A stretch of DNA of 64,000 bases. Source: Streptomyces peucetius (GTDB taxonomy: Bacteria; Actinomycetota; Actinomycetes; Streptomycetales; Streptomycetaceae). Location of the stretch: positions 682,001-746,000 of the forward strand of contig NZ_CP107567.1 in assembly GCF_025854275.1 (NCBI RefSeq). Reading direction: 5' to 3'. How positions within the stretch are numbered: the first letter of the stretch is position 1; the number at the start of each line of letters is the position of its first letter. The notes under the pieces were generated by a model. It searched no databases, had not been told where the DNA came from, and was given only the letters and a program-made list of their open reading frames with translations. The position numbers were made by a program, and so were the translations under genes. Below, piece after piece: positions 37,212-45,601 of this stretch.

Positions 37212-37592
37212 GTGCGACGGCTGGGGGAACTGGAAGCGGAGATCATGGACCGCCTCTGGCGATGGCAGACACCGTCGACGGTCCGCCGGATCGTCGACGA
37301 CCTCAACCGGAGCCGGCCGATCGCCTACACCACGGTCATGACGGTCGCCGACATCCTGCACACCAAGGGCTGGCTGCGGCGCGAGAAGGTGGGACGCGCC
37401 TGGGTCTACGAGGCCCGGCAGAGCCGGGAGCAGTACACGGCCGGCCTGATGCAGGCCGCCCTCGGAGACACCGAGAACAGGCAGGGAGCCCTCCTCCACT
37501 TCGTCGAGCACATGTCCACGGAGGACGTACAGGCCCTGGACGCCGCGCTGCGCGCGGTCCACCGGCCCGACGCCGACGGCAGTTCACGGTGA
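37212..37592 (+). CDS. BlaI/MecI/CopY-family repressor
   Basis: A 126-residue winged-helix repressor. LGELEAEIMDRLWRWQTPSTVRRIVDDL and AYTTVMTVADILHTKGWL are the family's helix-turn-helix region; the C-terminal half dimerises. GTG start follows GAGAGGGAC. It overlaps the M56 metalloprotease gene, the regulator/sensor-protease pairing of BlaI-BlaR1 and its actinobacterial relatives. A CsoR-type box upstream places the pair under copper control. Targets are unknown; CopY members bind TACAnnTGTA-like sites. Confidence 0.93.
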   Translation: MRRLGELEAEIMDRLWRWQTPSTVRRIVDDLNRSRPIAYTTVMTVADILHTKGWLRREKVGRAWVYEARQSREQYTAGLMQAALGDTENRQGALLHFVEHMSTEDVQALDAALRAVHRPDADGSSR

Positions 37593-38512
37593 ACCACCAC
37601 GTGGTGCCGCCACTGGTGCTGGCGATCCTCGCAGGGGCGGTCCTCCCGCTCCCGCTCGCCCGTAGCCGCTGGTCCCACCAGGCCCCCCGGCTGGCGATCG
37701 CCACCTGGACCGTCCTTGCCGGCGTCTTCACCGTGGCATCGGCGCTGACCGTGCTCCAGCTGCTGCTCCCTTACAGAAGCAGCCACCGCCTCGCCGACGG
37801 CCTGGAGGACTGCCTGCCGTGGACGCCGCGCGGCTGTGCGGCGCCCGGGGCCGGAAGTCTCGTCCCCGCCGACTTCTTGGCGGCGCTCGGCGCAACAGCG
37901 GTACTCCTTCTTCCTGTGGCCCTGTTTCTGCGGCAGGCAATCCATGCCCGGCGCCGGCGGTCGCGCCATGCCGAATTGCTGCACTTCATCGGCCGGACGG
38001 AATCAAGGCTGGGAGCGACGGTCCTGGACCATCCGACTCCGGCCATTTACTGCTTGCCCGGGCGGACATCGCGAGTGGTTGTCAGTACGGGCGCGCTCCG
38101 CGTCCTCACCGGCGCCCAACTCGACGCCGTGCTCCACCATGAACGAGCACATATCACCGGTCGGCACCACCTGCTGACCGTGGGCGCGCAGGCCGCCGCC
38201 CACATATTCCCCGCCCTGCCACTCTTTCGGCATATTCAGGATGCCGTACCGCTGCTGCTGGAGATGGCCGCCGACGACCGAGCGCTGCGCCGGTGCTCAC
38301 GAGAAGCGCTCGCCACGGCGCTGTACGCGATGGCAGCAGGGCAGGCGCCCCAGCCGGCCATGGCGGCCGGCGGCCCTTCCGCCGTTCTGCGCGTCCGCCG
38401 GATTCTGACGCCTGAAGCTGGACATCCCGTACTGCAGGGGTTGTTGACGACCGCCGCCGCCATCGGAGCGGTCACACCGTTGGTCATGGCCTGTTGTTCA
38501 ATACCGGGCTAA
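37589..38512 (+). CDS. M56-family membrane metalloprotease
   Basis: A 307-residue membrane protease of the BlaR1/MecR1 M56 family without a penicillin-sensor domain. Membrane segments lie near residues 5-22, 35-60, 95-115 and 285-303. The zinc motif is H184-E185-R-A-H188 in VLHHERAHITGRHH, with the third ligand expected in EMAADDRALRR. The GTG start overlaps the BlaI stop. In actinobacteria such proteins pair with a BlaI-like repressor and presumably cleave it or a partner on a signal, here possibly copper. Confidence 0.92.
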   Translation: MNHHVVPPLVLAILAGAVLPLPLARSRWSHQAPRLAIATWTVLAGVFTVASALTVLQLLLPYRSSHRLADGLEDCLPWTPRGCAAPGAGSLVPADFLAALGATAVLLLPVALFLRQAIHARRRRSRHAELLHFIGRTESRLGATVLDHPTPAIYCLPGRTSRVVVSTGALRVLTGAQLDAVLHHERAHITGRHHLLTVGAQAAAHIFPALPLFRHIQDAVPLLLEMAADDRALRRCSREALATALYAMAAGQAPQPAMAAGGPSAVLRVRRILTPEAGHPVLQGLLTTAAAIGAVTPLVMACCSIPG

Positions 38513-38516
38513 TTCT

Positions 38517-38545
38517 TTTACGGAAGTACTTAGTACTTTCGTAAA
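38517..38545. promoter_or_regulatory. AT-rich near-perfect palindrome
   Basis: TTTACGGAAGTAC and GTACTTTCGTAAA form 13-base arms (one mismatch) around TTA. It lies 4 bases after the M56 gene and 87 bases before the acetyltransferase gene. Low GC in a very GC-rich setting suggests an operator with embedded promoter rather than a terminator. Confidence 0.6.
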
Positions 38546-38631
38546 TCCTCTGTATGCGGCCGGGAACGTCAATGGGCGGCTATTGTGGGCTCGTTGGAGC
38601 ATGTGACACACCCTCGGGAGGTCCAGAGCCC

Positions 38632-39105
38632 ATGCACCCCGTGGAGGTGCGTTCCGCAACCCCTGCCGAGGCATCCGCAATATCGCGCCTCCTGGCAGAA
38701 GCAATACGCGACACCTATACCGGCGTTCTGGATGAAGCGGCCGTCCAGCACTTGGTGAGCAGCAATTGCTCACTGACCCGCATCAGGGCCGAGATCGGCA
38801 TCCCCGGCGGCGCACCCGGGTGGCTCGGGTGGCTCGTCGCCATGGAGGGCGACCGAGTGGTGGGCGCCGCCGCCGGAGGCGTACCGACCGCCGGCGAGGG
38901 TGAGTTGTACACCCTGTGCGCCGCGCTCGACCGACGCGGCAGGGACGTCGGAAGCACGCTGCTCACCGCGGCGACGGAGCTCATGCTCGAACACGACGCC
39001 GAGCAGCAGTCGGTGACGCTGCACTCGGAGCAGGACCCGACCGGGGGTTTCTTCCGCCGCCACGGGTTCACCGGCTCGGGCACCCGGCTGGTGCGCGGCC
39101 TGTAG
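38632..39105 (+). CDS. GNAT-family N-acetyltransferase
   Basis: A 157-residue acetyl-CoA-dependent acetyltransferase. It opens with VEVRSATPAEASAISRLLAEA, the first strand and helix of GNAT; the acetyl-CoA loop is in the region LYTLCAALDRRGRDVGSTLL, and HSEQDPTGGFFRRHGFTGSGTRLVRG is the typical C-terminal end. CGGGAGG precedes the ATG. Substrate cannot be inferred. An AT-rich palindrome upstream may control it. Confidence 0.88.
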   Translation: MHPVEVRSATPAEASAISRLLAEAIRDTYTGVLDEAAVQHLVSSNCSLTRIRAEIGIPGGAPGWLGWLVAMEGDRVVGAAAGGVPTAGEGELYTLCAALDRRGRDVGSTLLTAATELMLEHDAEQQSVTLHSEQDPTGGFFRRHGFTGSGTRLVRGL

Positions 39106-39157
39106 AGACGGGCGACGCACCGGCAGCGCACGTCACCGTCCTCCGCGAACATCCGTG

Positions 39158-39185
39158 GCGCATCCACGCTATGGCGTGGATGCGC
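39158..39185 (+). terminator. Hairpin terminator after the GNAT gene
   Basis: GCGCATCCACGC and GCGTGGATGCGC pair perfectly over 12 bp with loop TATG, about 50 bases after the stop. Confidence 0.8.
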
Positions 39186-39301
39186 AACCGTTGGCGCTGG
39201 CCCCACCGGCGGGGTTCGGGAACCATTGTGGTCAGCGGGGTTCCGGCGGAGCCGGGCCCAGCCTCGACGGCAGGACCAGGCCGAGCGCCCGCGGAGGACC
39301 C

Positions 39302-40159
39302 ATGCGCACCCAGACCGAGACTCCCGTGCGCGCCGCACTCGACGTCCTGTCGGTTCGGACCCCGGTCGCACCGCCCCTGCCCTTGCGGCTCCCGGGCCTG
39401 GAGTCGGTGTCACCGATCGACGAGCAGGACATGTGGCTGCACGAATCGCTGCTCGGCCCGTACAGCGAGGACATCCTGGAGTATCTGAACCTGGCCAGGC
39501 GCACCGGCGGCCGGGTTCTCGACCTGGGTTCCGGTTCCGGGCGGCTGGCCGTGCCGTTCGCACAGCACGGCTTCCAGGTGGACGCCGTGGACAGGGACGC
39601 CGCGAGCCTCGCACGGCTGCGTTCGTGGGCCGCCCGTATCGGTCCGCGCGCCCGGTGCTCCCTCTCCACCACCCGCGCGGATCTCGATCACCTGAAACTG
39701 CATCAGCACTACGACCTGGCGATCCTGGCAGGGGCCATGGTGTCCGCGGTGTCCCCCGACGCCCGCCCGGGGCTGTTGCACGAGGTCGCCTCCCACCTGA
39801 ACAGAGGCGGCATGCTCGCGCTCGACTACACGTCGCACGAGCTCGACGGGCTCTCCCGGGCGCCGCGCCGCACGTGGCGCTTCCAGGTGCCGCGCTTCGA
39901 CGGCCGTTCCGAGTGGACCGTGGCCCGGCAGGTGTTCGATCCGGAGGCCATGACCGAGCGGATCACGTACCACTCGGAGCGCTCCGGAGCCGGAGCGCAG
40001 ACCCACAGCTCGGTGCTGACCACGTTCAAGTGGGTCGTCGACCAGGACATTCTGCGGGACGAGCTCGACGCGGCCGGCCTCCGTGTCGCCGAGCGGAAGC
40101 AACAGCGCCTCGATCGCCGGACCTTGAGCGTCTTCCTCGTCTGTCACGCACAGAAGTGA
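39302..40159 (+). CDS. Class I SAM-dependent methyltransferase
   Basis: A 285-residue methyltransferase. The SAM-binding motif I is RVLDLGSGSGRLAVPFA (about residues 79-95), followed by VDAVDRDAASLARL for the ribose-binding acid. An N-terminal ~60-residue extension includes WLHESLLGPYSEDILEYL. GGAGGACC precedes the ATG. It is alone between a terminator and a regulator gene, so a link to the biosynthetic genes further right is possible but unproven. Substrate unknown. Confidence 0.87.
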   Translation: MRTQTETPVRAALDVLSVRTPVAPPLPLRLPGLESVSPIDEQDMWLHESLLGPYSEDILEYLNLARRTGGRVLDLGSGSGRLAVPFAQHGFQVDAVDRDAASLARLRSWAARIGPRARCSLSTTRADLDHLKLHQHYDLAILAGAMVSAVSPDARPGLLHEVASHLNRGGMLALDYTSHELDGLSRAPRRTWRFQVPRFDGRSEWTVARQVFDPEAMTERITYHSERSGAGAQTHSSVLTTFKWVVDQDILRDELDAAGLRVAERKQQRLDRRTLSVFLVCHAQK

Positions 40160-40261
40160 CTCGCGTCACATCATCGATCAAGGGTGCGAGGCGTGCACCA
40201 CATCTGTGTCTAAGGTGTGACGGGGTGCGATGTTTCCAGGTGAGCCAGGGGGGCGCTGCGC

Positions 40262-41317
40262 GTGGGGAAAACCGACAAAACAGGGACGCAGTCGGCCGAT
40301 CTGACACTTTCCTTGTACCAGGAGCTGCGTGCCCGCGGGGCGGGAAGCTACGAGAAGGCAGTCGTCGATCTGGAGCTGGACGTCGACGAACGGGAGCGAT
40401 GTCGCTCCGAGTTGCTGGACTTAGGTCTCATCGTCCCCACGGGCGAGAAGCATGCCAGCCGTCTCGACGCGGAGGGCGACGCGCCCGGCGACGCCGAAAC
40501 CGACACCGTCGCGGTCATCGACCCGGAGATCGCGTTGCTCCGGCTGCTCCAGCGCGAGCAGCAGCGCCTCCAGGAGCATCTCGCCGAGGCCGACCGGTCG
40601 TACAGCGCGCTCGAATCACTGGCCGGCCGCTTCCTGAGGCCCGGCACCCTCACCAAGGGCACCGAGGTCGAAGTCGAGGTTCTCACCGACTACCGCCGTA
40701 TCCAGCAGGTGCTCGAAGACATGAGCCACGTGGTGCGGCACGAAGAAGCCATGATGCATCCGGGGACGCTGCAGCGGGAGTTCCCCGAACGCGTCCTGGA
40801 GCGTGACCGGCGCCAGCTCGACAAGGGCGTACGCATCCGGGCGATCTTCAACCAGCGGTTCGTCTCCGTGCCCGAGCAGGCCGAGTACTTCCGGCGCAAG
40901 GCCGAGCAGGGTGCCGAGATCCGCATGTCCCCGGTGGTGCCCATGAACATGGTCATCGCCGACCACCATTTCGCCCTCATCCCGCTGGATCCGTCGAACC
41001 CGACCCTGGGCGCCATCCTCGCCCGCGGCGCCGCGCTGGTCCGCTCCTATCTGGCCCTCTACGAGTACTGCTGGCACACGGCCACGCCCTATGGGGAAGT
41101 GCTCAACTCGGAACAGGGCGGCGACGGTCTGACGGAACAGCAGCGGGCGGCCCTGCGCATGCTCGCGTCGGGCATGAAGGACGAGAAGATCGCCCGCAGC
41201 ATGGGCGTCTCCTTGCGGACCGTCAGCCGCATGCTGTCGGAGGTCATGGCCGAACTCGGCGCGTCCAGCCGTTTCGAGGCGGGCGTACGGGCCGCGCGGC
41301 TCGGCTGGCTCGACTGA
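40262..41317 (+). CDS. LuxR/TrmB-type transcriptional regulator
   Basis: A 351-residue regulator. Residues ~10-60 form a TrmB-like winged helix (TLSLYQELRARGAGSYEKAV). The middle (about 120-260) resembles a phospholipase D-like effector region seen in this group, with MNMVIADHHFALIPLD. The C-terminus (about 285-345) is a LuxR helix-turn-helix: LTEQQRAALRMLASGMKDEKIARSMGVSLRTV. GTG start. Proteins of this type are common pathway regulators in Streptomyces, and it may control the biosynthetic cluster to its right. Confidence 0.87.
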   Translation: MGKTDKTGTQSADLTLSLYQELRARGAGSYEKAVVDLELDVDERERCRSELLDLGLIVPTGEKHASRLDAEGDAPGDAETDTVAVIDPEIALLRLLQREQQRLQEHLAEADRSYSALESLAGRFLRPGTLTKGTEVEVEVLTDYRRIQQVLEDMSHVVRHEEAMMHPGTLQREFPERVLERDRRQLDKGVRIRAIFNQRFVSVPEQAEYFRRKAEQGAEIRMSPVVPMNMVIADHHFALIPLDPSNPTLGAILARGAALVRSYLALYEYCWHTATPYGEVLNSEQGGDGLTEQQRAALRMLASGMKDEKIARSMGVSLRTVSRMLSEVMAELGASSRFEAGVRAARLGWLD

Positions 41318-41373
41318 GCCTCCTGGCTCCCCACCGGGCGGCCCTCGTCACTTCTTGGGGACCAAGAGGTACG

Positions 41374-41850
41374 ATGCCCGCAAAGGTTTGGTCCAACCAG
41401 GTGGCGGAGATCATGACACGCGAGGTAATGACGACCGAGCGCGATGCGGCGATACAGCGGCTCCGCGACGTCGGCCTGCGCGTGACGGGTCCGCGCCTCG
41501 AGATCCTGCAGATCCTGGCCGGCGGCGCCCATCTGGATGTGGAGTCCCTGACCGCCGCAGCGCGCGAGAAGTTGGGCACGCTCACCAGCCAGGCTGTTTA
41601 TGAAATGCTTCGGCATTTTCTCGAGACCGGGCTTGTGACGAAATTCGACCGTCCAGGATGGCCGGCGGTCTTCGAAATCGCCGGGAAATCGCATCACCAC
41701 GCGCTCTGCACGGCCTGCGGTCGCGTCGACAACGTGACGAGCACGGCCCCGCGTAAACCGGTCGCCAGCTTGCCCGGGTGGGACATCCAGGGCTCGGAGA
41801 TCGTGTTCAAAGGCATATGCCCCGACTGCCGGTCCGCAAGCGGCGATTAG
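41374..41850 (+). CDS. Fur-family transcriptional regulator (FurA/PerR type)
   Basis: A 158-residue ferric-uptake-type repressor. The winged helix includes RLRDVGLRVTGPRLEILQIL and LTSQAVYEMLRHFLETGLV. Metal ligands are in KSHHHALCTACG and the C-terminal CPDC, giving the structural zinc Cys4 site. The start is uncertain: ATG 41374 (AAGAGG upstream), 41413 or 41428; the family N-terminus best fits the last. Streptomycete FurA proteins usually sit beside catalase genes, but none is here. The downstream convergent gene is a small secreted repeat protein. Confidence 0.9.
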   Translation: MPAKVWSNQVAEIMTREVMTTERDAAIQRLRDVGLRVTGPRLEILQILAGGAHLDVESLTAAAREKLGTLTSQAVYEMLRHFLETGLVTKFDRPGWPAVFEIAGKSHHHALCTACGRVDNVTSTAPRKPVASLPGWDIQGSEIVFKGICPDCRSASGD

Positions 41851-41866
41851 CCGCACAGAGACGGCG

Positions 41867-41908
41867 AAGGCCCGGAGTGACCCTGCCGCCAAGGTCTCTC
41901 CGGGCCTT
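41867..41908. terminator. Hairpin terminator between the Fur and repeat-protein genes
   Basis: AAGGCCCGGAG and CTCCGGGCCTT pair over 11 bp around a 20-base loop, followed by TTCCGCATTTCT on the plus strand. It can serve both converging genes. Confidence 0.7.
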
Positions 41909-41918
41909 TCCGCATTTC

Positions 41919-42218
41919 TCAGCCCTGCGACGGCGCCGGCCACTCACCGTCCGCCGGCTGCACCAGCTCCGGCTCCGGCGCAGGCCACTCGCCATCGCCG
42001 GACTCCGACGGAGCCGGCGTGGGCGCCGGCCACTCACCGTCGGCCAGCACCACGGCCGGGCCGGGCGCCGGCCACTCGCCGTCGCCCTCCGCCTGCGCGG
42101 CATTGCCCTGACCGGCCGCCATCACCGGCGGAAGGGCTATTGCGGAACACAGAACCGCGGCCACGACCAGCTGCCGAACGACCTTGCGCATTCCGTAAAT
42201 GCGAACGTGAGCAGACAT
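41919..42218 (-). CDS. Small secreted protein with four DGEWPAP repeats
   Basis: A 99-residue predicted exported protein of unknown function. Residues ~10-36 are a signal peptide (RKVVRQLVVAAVLCSAIALP, then PVMAA). The mature part has four copies of DGEWPAP at residues 46-52, 60-66, 75-81 and 90-96, spaced 14-15 apart by Pro/Ala/Glu-rich linkers, and ends SQG. There is no cysteine in the mature region. The DNA repeats are imperfect, so the repeat is kept at protein level. GGAGGA precedes the ATG at 42218. It could be an extracellular matrix-type or metal-binding peptide, or a multi-core peptide precursor; no modifying enzyme lies next to it. Confidence 0.75.
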   Translation of the reverse strand: MSAHVRIYGMRKVVRQLVVAAVLCSAIALPPVMAAGQGNAAQAEGDGEWPAPGPAVVLADGEWPAPTPAPSESGDGEWPAPEPELVQPADGEWPAPSQG

Positions 42219-42568
42219 GTTTCCTCCAGGATGCGAATCGGTATTCCGTCTCCGGGGCCCGTGCCGCCGGGCTCTCGAAGACATCTAAATAATCGCTCAG
42301 GACGAGCGGCGCATCCATAGTTTTCAGCGTCGTGGACCTGCCATGGCGTAGACGCGTCACCGCTCGAATCACAAGGGCAGCGTCAAAGGGCTCCTGCGGC
42401 ACCGGAAAACGAACCGCCAGAACGCATTGGGTGAAGACCGGGGAACGGCACGGCCGACGGAACGGAGAGCGCCACAGGGCTCCCGCGGCAGGCACACGCC
42501 GGCCGCGAGACGACGAGGGCGAAGCCCCGACCGGGGGCGTCGCCCTCTTGAGCACGCTCATCTTTTGG
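42219..42568. other. Gap with an AT-rich inverted repeat
   Basis: This 350-bp gap lies between the secreted repeat protein and the left end of the biosynthetic cluster. TTTTGG and CCAAAA form an inverted repeat around TCAAA at 42563-42579, overlapping the glycosyltransferase stop codon; it may terminate the cluster transcript. No gene is supported elsewhere in the gap. Confidence 0.5.
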
Positions 42569-43906
42569 TCAAACCAAAACAGATGCTAGACTGGCGGTTC
42601 GGCTCCCCTGTTCCTCCAGGAGGGGGTTGCCGACGGGGCAGGGGCATGCCGCCGCCCTTGCCCCATCCGACTTCCCGGCCCGCAGGGCGCGTTCGTACAC
42701 GGTCAGCGTCCTGTCGGCGGCCGCCTCCCAGCTCATCGCCCGCGCGTGACGCACCGCGGCGTGTCCCATCGACGTCACCGCACCGGGGTGACGCGCCAGC
42801 CACAACAGCCGGTCCGCGTAGTCGGCGGGATCGTGGCCGCGTACGAGCAGTCCCGTGACGCCGTCCCACACGGCCGTGGGCAGTCCGCCGACGTCCGACG
42901 CAAGCACCGGGGTTCCGCAGGCCTGTGCCTCGAGTGCCACCAGACCGAAGGACTCGCTGCGAGAGGGAACGACCAGAACGTCCGCCGCCCGATACCACTC
43001 GGCCAGCTCCTCCTGGGACATGGCCGGCTCGAAACGCATGACGTCAAGGACTCCCTCCTGCCCGCACAGGTTCTCCAGCGCGTCCGGTGCGGCGACAGCA
43101 CCACGGCCGCTCAGCCCGCCGACGACGGGCACGACCGTGCGGCCGCGCAGTCCCGGTGCCGAGCGAAGAACTTCGCCCACCGCTTCGACCAGGACGTCCG
43201 GGCCCTTGAGCGGCTGGATGCGACCGGCGAAGAGCGGCACGAAGGCGTCCGACGGCAGCCCCAGGCGCGCCCGGGCCCCCTGCCGTCCGTGTCCCGGACG
43301 GAACAGCCGCGTGTCCACTCCCGGACTCACCACCTCGGTGCGCATCCGGTCGGCGCCGTACAGGCCCACCAACGCGGCGGCTTCGTCGGGGGTGTTCGCT
43401 ATGAGACGGTCCGCCGCCCGCACGACACCGGCTTCGCCGCGGATGCGCCACTCGGGCTCGGGGACGTCACCGGGCGCCAGACAGGAGTTCTTCACCTTGG
43501 CAAGCGTGTGCATGGTGTGCACCAGGGGAACCCGCCAGTGCTCCGACGCGAGTGCTCCGGCCTGCCCGGACAGCCAGTAGTGGGAATGGACCAGGTCGTA
43601 CGGACCCTCGGTCCTGGCCCTGATCAGAGCCAGCGAGAACTCCAGCAGGAGGTCACGCATCGACTCCTTCGACAGCGGCTCGCAGGGACCGGCGTGCAGA
43701 TGCCGGACCCGGACCCGGTCGGCCGTCCGCACCGACTCGGGCTGCCCCTCCCCCCGGCAGCGGGTGAAGAGGTCGACGGAGGCGTTCCGGTCGGCGAGGG
43801 CACGTGCGAGCTCGAGCATGTAGACGTTCATGCCGCCGGCGTCTCCGGTGCCGGGCTGGTGCAGGGGTGAGGTGTGGACGCTGAGCATGGCGATGCGCAG
43901 GGACAC
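42569..43906 (-). CDS. GT4 glycosyltransferase, MshA-like
   Basis: A 445-residue GT-B glycosyltransferase close to MshA, the enzyme that links GlcNAc to inositol-3-phosphate in mycothiol synthesis. The match is strong at the N-terminus (VAMLSVHTSPLHQPGTGDAGGMNVY in MshA; MLSVHTSPLHQPGTGDAGGM here), in LVHSHYWLSGQAG, LFAGRIQPLKGPDVL and SESFGLVALEAQACGTPVLA (the E-x7-E sugar-nucleotide site). Housekeeping MshA is normally encoded elsewhere, so this is probably a pathway-specific paralogue. GTG start with GAGGAG upstream. Its ~30-residue C-terminal tail is atypical. It is the last gene of the minus-strand cluster. Confidence 0.88.
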   Translation of the reverse strand: MSLRIAMLSVHTSPLHQPGTGDAGGMNVYMLELARALADRNASVDLFTRCRGEGQPESVRTADRVRVRHLHAGPCEPLSKESMRDLLLEFSLALIRARTEGPYDLVHSHYWLSGQAGALASEHWRVPLVHTMHTLAKVKNSCLAPGDVPEPEWRIRGEAGVVRAADRLIANTPDEAAALVGLYGADRMRTEVVSPGVDTRLFRPGHGRQGARARLGLPSDAFVPLFAGRIQPLKGPDVLVEAVGEVLRSAPGLRGRTVVPVVGGLSGRGAVAAPDALENLCGQEGVLDVMRFEPAMSQEELAEWYRAADVLVVPSRSESFGLVALEAQACGTPVLASDVGGLPTAVWDGVTGLLVRGHDPADYADRLLWLARHPGAVTSMGHAAVRHARAMSWEAAADRTLTVYERALRAGKSDGARAAACPCPVGNPLLEEQGSRTASLASVLV

Positions 43907-43997
43907 AGCAGCTCCTCAATCGGAGGCCGCGCGCCCCTGCGCCGCGTCGGATCGCCGGCGCCCGGCCGCGCGGCGGATCGCTGGAAGGGACAACCCC

Positions 43998-45560
43998 TCA
44001 GAACCCGAATACGGGTCCCGAGAGCCGTGCGAGTCGCGTGCCGGAAGCGGGCACGGCCAGTGCGTCGGCCGTGACCGGACCCCCCGGTTCGATGCGGAGC
44101 GCGGAGGCCAGGCGCTTGGACCCTTCCGGCATCACGGGACCTGCCCAGGCGGACAGGGCCGCTGCCACGCTCAACTGTGCGGTCAGCGACGGGTGGTGGC
44201 GGCCGTCCGCGCCGGGGCGCCTGCGCTGGTGGGCATTGGCGTATCCGAAGTCGGCCGTGGAGAGCACGATCTCGTCGAGGAGGAGGACGGCGCGACGCGG
44301 GTCGAACGCCTCGGGCGCATATGCGTCGCGCAGGTCGTCGACGGCGCGGTGGAGACGTCGAAGCTGCGTGTCCCATCCCGCGCCGCCCGGAGCGGCTTCG
44401 GGGACCAGGCCGGCGTTCTCCTCCTGCACCGCTTCGAACAGGCGGTTCAGCCAGCCGTTCCAGGTGCCGGTGAGCGTCTGTCGCGTCCGCGCCAGATCGT
44501 CCATGCGGAAGTCGGTTCGCCGCGCGGCCGGACGCCCTTCGAGCACATGCCGGCGCAGTGTGTCCGAGCCGTACTCGATCAGCAGGTCCAGTGCCCATGC
44601 CTCGTCCGGCGCCTGCGCCGCCGCATAGGTCTCGTTGACGTAGAAGTCCTGCGGCAGCTTCACACCCTGTGCCAGCAGCAGCGCGGGAAGCAGCACCGCA
44701 TGGCAGAAGGTGTGCCCGAAGCCGCCGAAGTGCGCGGTGCGTTCGGGCAGCGGGCGGCTGTCGAAGCCCTGGCCGAACAGGTGCATGGCTGCCGCCTCGA
44801 AGCATCCGTCGATGCGGTGGCCGTCGAATCCGTCGACGGGTACCGGGATCCCCCAGGAGCCGGGGTGGCCCACGGCCACGTCGGGCAGGCCGTCCTCGAC
44901 GAGGGTTTCGCAGAGCACCGCCAGCCGTGGCGGGAGCTCGGAGGCCGCCCAGTAGTCGGCCAGCGGTTCACGGAACTGCTCCAGCACGAGGTACGGCCGG
45001 CGGGAGCGACGCGTCTGCGGGGCGGCGCCGCACAGCCCGCAAAAGGGGTCGGTCAGGACTCCGCCGTCGTTGGGCCGCGCGCAGGCGCGGCACATGCCGC
45101 CCTCGCTCGTCGCCCGGCAGTGGGGACAGCCACCGGTCACCAGAGCGCCGTGCAGCCAGCGTTCGCAGGAGGCGCAGTACGGCATCGGCCGGGAGCGCAT
45201 CACGACGGCTCCGTCCGCGTGGAGCCTGCGGAAGAGTCCCTGTATCCAGCGGGCGTACCCACGGTCGCGGCGCGGGTGGACGATGTGGTCGAACTCGACG
45301 GCCGCGTGCCGCCAGTCCGCGGTGATCGAGGCACGGTAGCCGTCGGCGACCGCGGCCGGGTTCCGGTGCACGCGAAGTGCCTTGGCCTCCACCGACGCGG
45401 TGTGGTCCGCGGTCCCCGTGGTGAACAGGACCCGCTCGCCGTCCGCACGCAGGAAGCGTGCCAGGACGTCGGCGGCCACGTAGGGGCCGGCAAGATGACC
45501 GATCTCGAGTTCGGCGCAGGGGGCGGGCGGGGTCGCGGTGATCCAGAGTGGAGTGTTCAC
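43998..45560 (-). CDS. Methionyl-tRNA synthetase-like ligase with altered signature motifs
   Basis: A 520-residue class I aaRS paralogue of the MetRS type. The connective peptide has four metal-binding CxxC pairs (CASC, CPHC, CRAC, CGLC), the MetRS zinc knuckles. The HIGH motif reads EIGH (19-22), with LAGPYVAADV after it as in MetRS. The KMSKS loop is lost (FYVNETY in its place before the ERYGADALR-like IEYGSDTLRRHV). A shortened helical C-terminus replaces the anticodon domain. It is unlikely to charge tRNA normally; it may activate an amino acid for a biosynthetic amine, as MshC (a CysRS paralogue) does, or resemble the MetRS domain of hydrazine synthetases, but no cupin is fused. AAGGAGG precedes the GTG. 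Confidence 0.85.
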   Translation of the reverse strand: MNTPLWITATPPAPCAELEIGHLAGPYVAADVLARFLRADGERVLFTTGTADHTASVEAKALRVHRNPAAVADGYRASITADWRHAAVEFDHIVHPRRDRGYARWIQGLFRRLHADGAVVMRSRPMPYCASCERWLHGALVTGGCPHCRATSEGGMCRACARPNDGGVLTDPFCGLCGAAPQTRRSRRPYLVLEQFREPLADYWAASELPPRLAVLCETLVEDGLPDVAVGHPGSWGIPVPVDGFDGHRIDGCFEAAAMHLFGQGFDSRPLPERTAHFGGFGHTFCHAVLLPALLLAQGVKLPQDFYVNETYAAAQAPDEAWALDLLIEYGSDTLRRHVLEGRPAARRTDFRMDDLARTRQTLTGTWNGWLNRLFEAVQEENAGLVPEAAPGGAGWDTQLRRLHRAVDDLRDAYAPEAFDPRRAVLLLDEIVLSTADFGYANAHQRRRPGADGRHHPSLTAQLSVAAALSAWAGPVMPEGSKRLASALRIEPGGPVTADALAVPASGTRLARLSGPVFGF

Positions 45561-45601
45561 GGTTGGACCTCCTTGACGCTGGAGTGTCGCGGGTGCGGTG
45601 C

